From NCBI GenBank assembly GCA_001799615.1, contig MGTU01000031.1, forward strand, positions 1 to 64,000: a DNA stretch of 64,000 nt. The letters are read 5' to 3'. This document shows positions 57,915 to 64,000 of this stretch, piece after piece. The translations under genes and the position numbers were made by a program. Every line of letters starts with the position of its first letter. Within the stretch, counting starts at the first letter, position 1. Source of the DNA: Elusimicrobia bacterium GWA2_61_42. Its GTDB lineage: Bacteria; Elusimicrobiota; Elusimicrobia; Elusimicrobiales; UBA9959. The notes under the pieces were generated by a model. The model was given only the letters and a program-made list of their open reading frames with translations, ran no database searches and had not been told where the DNA came from.

Positions 57915-59852
57915 ATGCGGCTACTTTCCCAAAGATCTGCTTTTCTCCGGTCGACGGGCGCGCTGGCCGTACTGTTGGCGCTCGCCCGGCCGGCGGGCGG
58001 CGGGGAGGTCAGGCGGGAATACTTCTGCGAAGATATAAAAAAACCGTTCTTTACCGCCGCCCGCACGGGCGAGGGGCTGAAGACCGTCCGCAACGCCAGG
58101 CCGCTCAGCATCAGTGCGGAGTTCAGCATGCCCAAGCCGGCGAAGACCGCGCGGGTTTTTATAGTCGGAGAATCCGCGGCGGGGCTGCTCGGCGGCGGCG
58201 ACTCTTTCCTCAACAAGTTCCTCGGGTGGTCCTTCCCGGGTAAAGAAATAGAGATCATCAACTGCGGCATGCCCACCTATGAGAGCAGGAGGATCCTGGC
58301 CGTCTTTAAGGAGGCGCTGGAATATTCCCCCGACCTGCTGATCGTGCTGAGCGGCAACAACGAGGCTGTCTGGGATTTCTGCCCCGGCTTTAACGCCGAG
58401 GCCGGGCGGCGCGTACGCAGGCTGGGAGCCAGGCTGGCGGCCCTGGCGATGCCCCGCGAGGACGCCGAAGCGGAGGTGTCCATCTCCCTGCATGAAGACC
58501 GCCTGCGGGCCATGGCCGCCCTGGCCCGGAAAAAAGGTGTGCCGGTCCTTTTCAGCACGCTGCCCGTCAACCTGCGGGATTTCGCCCCGCGGGGAACCTT
58601 GCCGGAAGGCCTGGCCGCCGGCGTAAGCCTGGTCTACGGCAAAGCCCCGGAGGCCGCCCTCAAATATTTTAGCGGCGCCGGCCCCGGCGCCAGGGACCCC
58701 TTCAGGCTGTTCTACGCCGGGCGCGCGCTGGAGCAGCTGGGCCGCAAAGAGGAAGCCCTGCTCAGCTACGCCGCGGCGGTGAAATACGATCCCGCCTCGG
58801 ACCGGTGCTCGGCGGACCGCAACGCCATGATACGCCGCGTGGCGGCCGAAGAAGGGCAATGCCTGGCCGACCTGGAGAAAGCGTTCCTGGGCATAGCGCT
58901 CGGAGGCATAACCGGCGGGAACGAGATCCCCGACGGGGTGCACTGGTATGAAGCGTTCAACCCGTTCGTCAGCGCCGTCATCGGTCAGGCCGTCCAGACC
59001 TGCCCTTCGGTAAAAGCGAAAGCAGGAATGCCGGCGCCGGAAACCCTGCTGCCGGCGCCCGGCGGCGCGCGCGCAGAGGATTTCCGGGCGGTGTTCTCCT
59101 ATGCCAGCGCCTACGCCCGGGACGCGGCCGCCCTGGCCGGCCGGGAAGCAGCTGTTTTCGAACGCGTGGTCGTCCTGCTCGAAACCCTCTGCCGCATGGA
59201 CTGCGGCAGGCTGGAGCGGCTGCTGTCTGACGAAAAAACCGCCGTAAAAGAATTATTGAAGAGCGACTGGAACAGCTCGCTGGGCGAAGACCCGGGCGCG
59301 TGGCGCCCGGCCCTGCTGCGGAGCGCCGCTGAAATGTTCCGCCGCACCGGGCGCGCCGCCGCCGCCGCGCGCGCGCAGGCCGCCCTGCCGGCGGCCGAAG
59401 CCGCGGGCCGCCTGGTAAAACCGGGGTCGCCGGCGCGGCCTCTCAGGGAAGGAGAGGCGGCCGCCAAAAAGCTGTCGGACGAAGCCGTAAAAGAAATACA
59501 GGCCGGAAACTTCGCCGCGGCCAGGCTGGCGCTGGAACAGGCCGTTCAAAAGGACGGCGACAGCCTGGAGATCCGCTTCAACGCCTGCTTCCTGGCGGCG
59601 CGGCAAAAAGACCCGGAGTTCGGCGAAGAACATTGCCAGGACGCCATTTCCCTGGCTGCCTATCCGCCCAAGCACGCCGAGCAGCCGCCGGACGCGGTCG
59701 CCCGCGCTTTTTACGCCAGGGCCTGTTTTCGTTTCGAGACCGGCAATAAGGCCGCCTGCGAGGATCTGCGCCGCGCGCTTGAAAAAGCTTCGCCCTCCTG
59801 GAACCAGGCCGCCGAGGCCGCCGCTCTCGCGCAGAAACGCTGTCCCGGTTGA
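57915..59852 (+). CDS. SGNH-hydrolase-like protein with TPR region
   Basis: A 645-residue exported protein with a short N-terminal hydrophobic segment. The SGNH-like blocks are RVFIVGESAAGLLGG, IEIINCGMPTYESRRI, LIVLSGNNEAVWD and a C-terminal DGVHWYEAFN (Asp/His), which match large SGNH proteins with TPRs. TPR-like helices occur at about 245-300 (FYAGRALEQLGRKEEALLSYAAAVKYDP) and 520-640. TAGAAT 18 bases upstream gives a very short leader. The nucleophile Ser in GESA is offset from the common GDSL, so activity is uncertain. Confidence 0.72.
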   Translation: MRLLSQRSAFLRSTGALAVLLALARPAGGGEVRREYFCEDIKKPFFTAARTGEGLKTVRNARPLSISAEFSMPKPAKTARVFIVGESAAGLLGGGDSFLNKFLGWSFPGKEIEIINCGMPTYESRRILAVFKEALEYSPDLLIVLSGNNEAVWDFCPGFNAEAGRRVRRLGARLAALAMPREDAEAEVSISLHEDRLRAMAALARKKGVPVLFSTLPVNLRDFAPRGTLPEGLAAGVSLVYGKAPEAALKYFSGAGPGARDPFRLFYAGRALEQLGRKEEALLSYAAAVKYDPASDRCSADRNAMIRRVAAEEGQCLADLEKAFLGIALGGITGGNEIPDGVHWYEAFNPFVSAVIGQAVQTCPSVKAKAGMPAPETLLPAPGGARAEDFRAVFSYASAYARDAAALAGREAAVFERVVVLLETLCRMDCGRLERLLSDEKTAVKELLKSDWNSSLGEDPGAWRPALLRSAAEMFRRTGRAAAAARAQAALPAAEAAGRLVKPGSPARPLREGEAAAKKLSDEAVKEIQAGNFAAARLALEQAVQKDGDSLEIRFNACFLAARQKDPEFGEEHCQDAISLAAYPPKHAEQPPDAVARAFYARACFRFETGNKAACEDLRRALEKASPSWNQAAEAAALAQKRCPG

Positions 59853-59870
59853 AGCCTTCCGTTTTTTAAG

Positions 59871-59905
59871 GCCGGAAGCCCGGGCGTAGGGAGCTCCGGC
59901 TTTTT
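59871..59905 (+). terminator. intrinsic terminator
   Basis: Stem GCCGG-AGC with GCT-CCGGC (one bulged A) and T5, between the SGNH gene and iorA. The region 59906-59969 holds GAGAAGGAG as iorA ribosome-binding site. Confidence 0.75.
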
Positions 59906-59969
59906 GTATCATAGCGGTAGGCGGCAGCGGCCGGACTTGGGTTCGGCGTGACAAGAGAAGGAGCGTTCA

Positions 59970-61835
59970 ATGCTTTCATTAGCGGAACTGATGACGGAGA
60001 AAGAAGGGTTCAGTGCGCTGGTCATGGGCAACCAGGCCCTGGCCCGCGCCATGGCCGAAGCCGGCACCATGGTGATAACCAGTTATCCCGGTTCCCCGAC
60101 CCCGGAAATAGCCGAAGCCCTTCTTTCGATCCCGGAAAAGAACCGGCCCTACAATTTCCAGTTCGCCGTGAACGAAAAAGTCGCCCTCGAAACGGCCGCC
60201 GGCGCCTCTCTGAACGGGCATCCTTCCGCCGTCTTCTTCAAATCCGTGGGGCTCAACGTCGCCGCCGATTCCCTGGTGCAGCTGTCCCTCATGGAGCTCA
60301 TGGGCGGCATGGTGGTGATCCTGGGCGACGACCCCGGCGCCAACTCCTCCCAGAACGAGCAGGATAACCGCTGGTTCGCCCGCATGGCTTACCTGCCGGT
60401 CTTCGAACCCGGCTCGCCAGCCGAAGTTTACGTGATGTACAGGGCCGCCGCCGCGCAGGCCCGCGAGCGGCGCGCCCCCGTGCTGCTGCGCCTGACCACC
60501 CACGTGTGCCACGCCCGGGAAAACGTGAAGTTCGGTTCGCTGCCCTGGACGGCCCCGGACTGGAGCCCGGTCTTCAGCGCCGCCAACGGCCCGTACGTGC
60601 CCATAACCAGCGCCGTTTTCCCCCTGAAGAAGCGCGCCCTGGAAAAACTCGCCGCCTGGTCCGATTACGGCGAGAAAAGCGCCCTCAACGCCGTTTACAA
60701 GTCCCCGGTCACCGCCGGCAGGCGCCTTGGCGCCGTCGCGTCGGGGCTGCCCGCCCTCTGCCTGCTGGAGGCCGTCAGGGCCGCCGGAGCGCCGGTGGAC
60801 GTTTTGAAGCTGGGGGTGTCCTATCCCCTGCCGCAGAAGCTCGTGGCCGAATTTTTGCACGCCCACGACGAGATCTATCTGCTGGAAGAGCTGGACCGCG
60901 TGATGGAGACGGAAATAAAAGCTTTGGCCTACGACCGGGGCATCGGCTGCCGCATCCATTGCCGCCGGAGCGACGAAGAGCTGATGGGCGAAATGAGTCC
61001 CGAGCGCGCGCGCGCCGCGCTGGCCGCCGCCTGGCCCGAACTGCTGCCCGCGCCCGAAAAGCGCGCCCACGCCGCGCCGGCCCCGCGCGCCCCTCAGATG
61101 TGCCCCGGCTGCGGCCACCGCTCGGCTTTCCACGCCATAAAGGGCGCCCTGCCTCCCGGCGCCATCACCGTAGGGGACATCGGCTGCCATTCCCTGGGCT
61201 TCCTTCCGCCGTATAACATGGGAGAGGTGCTGCTCTCGATGGGGCACTCGGTTTCCACCGCCGCCGGTCTGGCCCTGAACAACGGCGGCCGCAAGGTAGT
61301 GGCCTTCGTGGGCGACTCCACTTTCTTCCACGCCGGCATGCCGGGAGTCGTCAACGCGGCCTGGCGCGACAGCGACGTCACCCTGGTGCTGCTGGACAAC
61401 GGCACCACGGCCATGACCGGCCACCAGCCCCGGCCCGGCAACGGCGAGCTCGGCGAGCGGCTCTCCCTGCACGAGCTGCTGGAGAAGCTCGGCGTTAAAT
61501 TCCTGCGGGAGTGCGACGCCTACGACCAGCCCAAACTGGCGGACTTCCTGAAAGAGGCCATGGCGCACCCGGGTTTTGCCGTGATCATAGCGCGGCACCC
61601 GTGCATGCTGAAATTCATGAGGGACAAGCGGCACGCCAGTCCCGGTTTTAAACCGCCGCACGTTACCGTGGCTCAGGGCAGCTGCGCCAGGCATTATGTC
61701 TGCGCGGCGGAATTCGCCTGCCCCTCCTTTATCCGGCACGAGGACGGTTCCGTTACGGTGAACGAAGAGCTTTGCATCGGCGACGGTTCCTGCATGCAGA
61801 CCTGCCCGTCGCAGGCCATCGGGAGGAAAAAATAA
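59970..61835 (+). CDS. iorA: indolepyruvate ferredoxin oxidoreductase, alpha subunit
   Basis: A 621-residue subunit that oxidatively decarboxylates aryl-pyruvates to aryl-acetyl-CoA with ferredoxin. The pyrimidine-binding domain has MVITSYPGSPTPEIAEAL and FAVNEKVALETAAGAS; the TPP-binding domain has MCPGCGHRSAFHAIKG, GDIGCHSLGFLPPYNMGE and GDSTFFHAGMPGVVNA. The C-terminal ferredoxin domain is odd: the two cluster motifs read C572-A-R-H575-Y-V-C578-x5-C584-P and C602-I-G-D605-G-S-C608-x3-C612-P, so the second ligand of each cluster is His and Asp instead of Cys. It is followed directly by iorB. Confidence 0.93.
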   Translation: MLSLAELMTEKEGFSALVMGNQALARAMAEAGTMVITSYPGSPTPEIAEALLSIPEKNRPYNFQFAVNEKVALETAAGASLNGHPSAVFFKSVGLNVAADSLVQLSLMELMGGMVVILGDDPGANSSQNEQDNRWFARMAYLPVFEPGSPAEVYVMYRAAAAQARERRAPVLLRLTTHVCHARENVKFGSLPWTAPDWSPVFSAANGPYVPITSAVFPLKKRALEKLAAWSDYGEKSALNAVYKSPVTAGRRLGAVASGLPALCLLEAVRAAGAPVDVLKLGVSYPLPQKLVAEFLHAHDEIYLLEELDRVMETEIKALAYDRGIGCRIHCRRSDEELMGEMSPERARAALAAAWPELLPAPEKRAHAAPAPRAPQMCPGCGHRSAFHAIKGALPPGAITVGDIGCHSLGFLPPYNMGEVLLSMGHSVSTAAGLALNNGGRKVVAFVGDSTFFHAGMPGVVNAAWRDSDVTLVLLDNGTTAMTGHQPRPGNGELGERLSLHELLEKLGVKFLRECDAYDQPKLADFLKEAMAHPGFAVIIARHPCMLKFMRDKRHASPGFKPPHVTVAQGSCARHYVCAAEFACPSFIRHEDGSVTVNEELCIGDGSCMQTCPSQAIGRKK

Positions 61836-62408
61836 ATGGCTTTCAATATTTATCTCTGCGGCGTAGGCGGCCAGGGCATCGGCCTGCTGGCGGCGGCGCT
61901 GGCCCAGGCGGCCGACAGGGCCGGGCTTAAGGTGCTCGCCTGCGACACCCACGGCCTGGCCCAGCGCGGCGGCGTGGTGTCGTCGCATATCAGGCTGGGC
62001 GAGGACGCTCTGACGCCGCTGGTGCCCGAAGGCGGCGCCGACCTGGTGCTGGCGCTGGAGCGCCTTGAAGCTTTGCGCGGCGCGGCCCAGTACCTGAAAA
62101 AAGGCGGCAAAGTTCTGTATTACGACACCGCCTACCAGCCGGTAAGCGTGCGCATGGGACAGGCGGCCTACCCTTCGGCCGAAGAAGTGGAAAAAGAGAT
62201 CCTGGCGCTGGGCGGCGAAACCTGGCCGGTGGCGCTGCCTGACATACAGGACCCCCGCATGCAGAATTCCGCGCTGCTGGGCCGCCTGGCGGCCATGAAC
62301 GCGGTCCCCGGCCTGGAAGCCGCCGGGATAGAAGAAGTTTTAAAGGAAATAGTGCCCGCCGCCGCGCTCGAGGAGAACCTGAAGATCTTTCGCTCCGCCA
62401 AAAACTGA
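61836..62408 (+). CDS. iorB: indolepyruvate ferredoxin oxidoreductase, beta subunit
   Basis: A 190-residue subunit with the 2-oxoacid:acceptor oxidoreductase gamma-type fold: IYLCGVGGQGIGLLAAALAQAADRAG, then DTHGLAQRGGVVSSHIRLG and ADLVLALERLEALR. It binds CoA/TPP at the interface with IorA. The ATG follows the iorA stop without a gap, so the two subunits are made together. Confidence 0.94.
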   Translation: MAFNIYLCGVGGQGIGLLAAALAQAADRAGLKVLACDTHGLAQRGGVVSSHIRLGEDALTPLVPEGGADLVLALERLEALRGAAQYLKKGGKVLYYDTAYQPVSVRMGQAAYPSAEEVEKEILALGGETWPVALPDIQDPRMQNSALLGRLAAMNAVPGLEAAGIEEVLKEIVPAAALEENLKIFRSAKN

Positions 62409-62433
62409 CCGGAAGCTTTAGCGCTTCGGCTTT

Positions 62434-62465
62434 CAATAACCTCCCGCCGGGAGGTTATTGTTTTA
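62434..62465 (+). terminator. intrinsic terminator between convergent iorB and prfC
   Basis: A perfect 12-pair stem (62434-62445 with 62449-62460), loop GCC, followed on the plus strand by TTTTA. The prfC stop codon lies inside the right arm, so the 3' end of prfC and the terminator share bases. Confidence 0.75.
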
Positions 62466-64000
62466 CGGGGAGCTCGTACAGCGCGATCTTCTTGTTGGTG
62501 TCGCCGAAGTATCTCAGCGCCCACGGGGTGGGGAAAAAAATAACGGCGTTGCCGGCGGGGTCGGAGCCCAGGCGCACATTGTCGCCCAGGTGAACCTGGC
62601 CGCTTTTCAGGGTTTCGGCGCCTTCGGCGTCCAGCCAGCGCACGAACTGCCACGGCGCCGGCTCGAGCCTGGACTTCACGCCGTACTCCGCCTCCAGCCT
62701 GAACTGCACGACCTCGAACTGCAGCGGCCCCACCGCCGCCAGCAGTGGGCTGGAGGAGGGCGCGTCCTTGACCGTGAACTGCTGCACCACGCCTTCCAGC
62801 ATCAGCTGTTCCAGGCCCATGCGGAAAGGCTTGAACATGGACGGCACGGGGTTATAAAGGAAAGTGAAGCATTCCGGGGGGAAGCGCGGGATCTCGTCGA
62901 ACACTATGGCCGGGTTCTCGGTCAGGGTGTCGCCGATCTTGAACTCCTGGTGCCCCACCAGGCCGACGATGTCGCCGGGCCAGGCCTCGTCCACCGTCTC
63001 CCGCTCCTGGCCGAAAAGTTTGTTGGAATTGGAAAGCCTGATCTTCTTGCCGGCGTGGTAGACCGACATGTCGCGCGTGAACTTGCCGGAGCAGACCCGC
63101 ACGAAAGCCACTTTGTCGCGGTGGCGCGGGTTCATGTTGCCCTGGATCTTGAAAATAAAACCGGAGAAATCCTTCAGGTCCGGGCTGATCGAGCCGATGG
63201 AGGCGTCGCGCGGGCCGGGCGCGGCGGAGTGCTCCACAAAACCGTCCAGCATCAGCTGGATGCCGAAATTGTTGACCGCGCTGCCGAAGAACACCGGCGT
63301 GGTTTCGCCCGTCAGCACCTCGTCGACGGAGTACTCCGTGCCGGCCAGGTCCAGCATGCCCACTTCCTCGATAAAATTCCTGTAGCTGACCGCGTCCATC
63401 TTGTCTTTGATGTGGCGGTCGTTGATGTCGGCTACTTCCACCGGGGCCTTGTAGGCGCCGCCGGGGGTGCGCTCGAACATATGCGCCTGTTTGGTGAGCC
63501 GGTCGTAGACGCCGCGAAAATCCGTGCCGTTGCCCATGGGCCAGTTCACGGGGAAAGGCTTAAGGCCCAGCACCTTCTCCAGTTCGTCGATCAGCTCGAG
63601 CGGTTCCCTGGAGGGGCGGTCCATCTTGTTCATGAAAGTGAAGATCGGGATGTGCCGGCGGCGGCAGACTTCGAACAATTTCAGCGTCTGCGCCTCTATG
63701 CCCTTGCCGGCGTCTATGACCATCACGGCCGCGTCCACGGCGGTCAGCACGCGGTAGGTGTCCTCGGAAAAGTCGCGGTGGCCGGGGGTGTCCAGCAGGT
63801 TGATGCGGTAGCCGTCGTAGTCGAACTGCAGCACCGTGGAACTGATCGAGATGCCGCGCTTCTTCTCCAGCTCCATCCAGTCCGAGGCGGTGGCGCGCTG
63901 GTTCTTGCGGGCCGTCACGGTGCCAGCCAGGTGCAGGGCGCCGCCGTAAAGCAGAAGCTTCTCCGTAAGCGTGGTCTTGCCCGCGTCGGGATGGGAAATG
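62455..64000 (-). CDS. prfC: peptide chain release factor 3, N-terminus cut off
   Basis: A GTPase of about 514 visible residues; the gene continues past base 64000. The frame begins within ISHPDAGKTTLTEKLLLYGGAL (Walker A), then ATASDWMELEKKRGISISSTV (switch I), LLDTPGHRDFSEDTY and FMNKMDRPSREPLELIDE (NKxD). The C-terminal part (FKIQGNMNPRHRDKVAFVRVCSG; AVGPLQFEVVQFRLEAEYGV) is specific for RF3 rather than EF-G. It recycles RF1 and RF2 after peptide release. Confidence 0.96.
   Translation of the reverse strand, partial: ISHPDAGKTTLTEKLLLYGGALHLAGTVTARKNQRATASDWMELEKKRGISISSTVLQFDYDGYRINLLDTPGHRDFSEDTYRVLTAVDAAVMVIDAGKGIEAQTLKLFEVCRRRHIPIFTFMNKMDRPSREPLELIDELEKVLGLKPFPVNWPMGNGTDFRGVYDRLTKQAHMFERTPGGAYKAPVEVADINDRHIKDKMDAVSYRNFIEEVGMLDLAGTEYSVDEVLTGETTPVFFGSAVNNFGIQLMLDGFVEHSAAPGPRDASIGSISPDLKDFSGFIFKIQGNMNPRHRDKVAFVRVCSGKFTRDMSVYHAGKKIRLSNSNKLFGQERETVDEAWPGDIVGLVGHQEFKIGDTLTENPAIVFDEIPRFPPECFTFLYNPVPSMFKPFRMGLEQLMLEGVVQQFTVKDAPSSSPLLAAVGPLQFEVVQFRLEAEYGVKSRLEPAPWQFVRWLDAEGAETLKSGQVHLGDNVRLGSDPAGNAVIFFPTPWALRYFGDTNKKIALYELPVKQ

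Noticed and set aside
59979-61988. 669-codon frame opposite iorA
   Set aside because: Low-complexity His/Gln/Gly/Arg product antisense to a clear enzyme.

Overview
The window is dense, GC-rich bacterial DNA with short intergenic gaps, many 1-4 base gene overlaps and no rRNA, tRNA, CRISPR array, insertion sequence or prophage that I can see. The gene content points to a diderm with a periplasm: a thioester alpha-2-macroglobulin next to PBP1C, many Sec signal peptides, and paired M16 proteases. I think an Elusimicrobiota-like genome is the best guess, because of the pilin-like C-terminus and the mix of genes, but this is inference; a 16S or RecA placement would settle it. There are 45 protein genes, two of them cut by the window ends (ClpC on the left, RF3 on the right).

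Layout. 1-6364: ClpC C-terminus, a membrane-anchored beta-lactamase-fold protein, a polytopic protein with a pilin-like tail, then a U32 protease / HExxH lipoprotein / YaeQ operon. 6395-9897 (minus): secreted proteins including a second HExxH protein and a ChaN-like protein. 9977-18484: alpha-2-macroglobulin, PBP1C and an M15 peptidase, a cell-envelope defence/repair unit. 18549-20480: divergent lexA and recA. 20716-24605: XerC/D recombinase, an unknown membrane protein, a catalytically divergent 3-hydroxyacyl-CoA dehydrogenase homologue. 25004-29205: DUF362 Fe-S protein, RsmH, GlgB. 29279-33809 (minus): a polyamine cluster (SWIB protein, agmatinase, pyruvoyl arginine decarboxylase, PLP decarboxylase, homospermidine synthase). 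33985-39970 (minus): two giant coiled-coil proteins in tandem. 40232-44064: L28, YjbQ, a thioesterase, a GT39-type glycosyltransferase, a B12/radical SAM protein. 44061-48985 (minus): glycosyltransferase 2, SPASM radical SAM protein and two M16 proteases. 49165-53337: a structured leader RNA, three tandem paralogous small secreted proteins, a peptide-binding protein and a hybrid histidine kinase. 53341-64000: M20 peptidase, nucleotidyltransferase, EamA transporter, PLD-like and SGNH-like secreted proteins, indolepyruvate ferredoxin oxidoreductase, and RF3.

The strongest candidate for something undescribed is the 49165-53337 unit: an RNA element with a three-way-junction shape whose closing stem overlaps an intrinsic terminator, followed by a 355/356-bp-periodic triplication of small secreted Gly/Pro-rich proteins, an OppA-like binding protein without any permease, and a sensor kinase ending in its own receiver. 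It reads like a peptide-sensing system. A second genome-scale signal is a recurrent promoter arrangement in which a -10 hexamer lies 6-9 bases before the ATG (lexA, rpmB, pdaD and others), predicting many leaderless mRNAs. Other points are IorA with both ferredoxin clusters lacking their second cysteine, a LexA with a Cys-Gly cleavage bond, two arrays of back-to-back hairpins, and the twin coiled-coil proteins.
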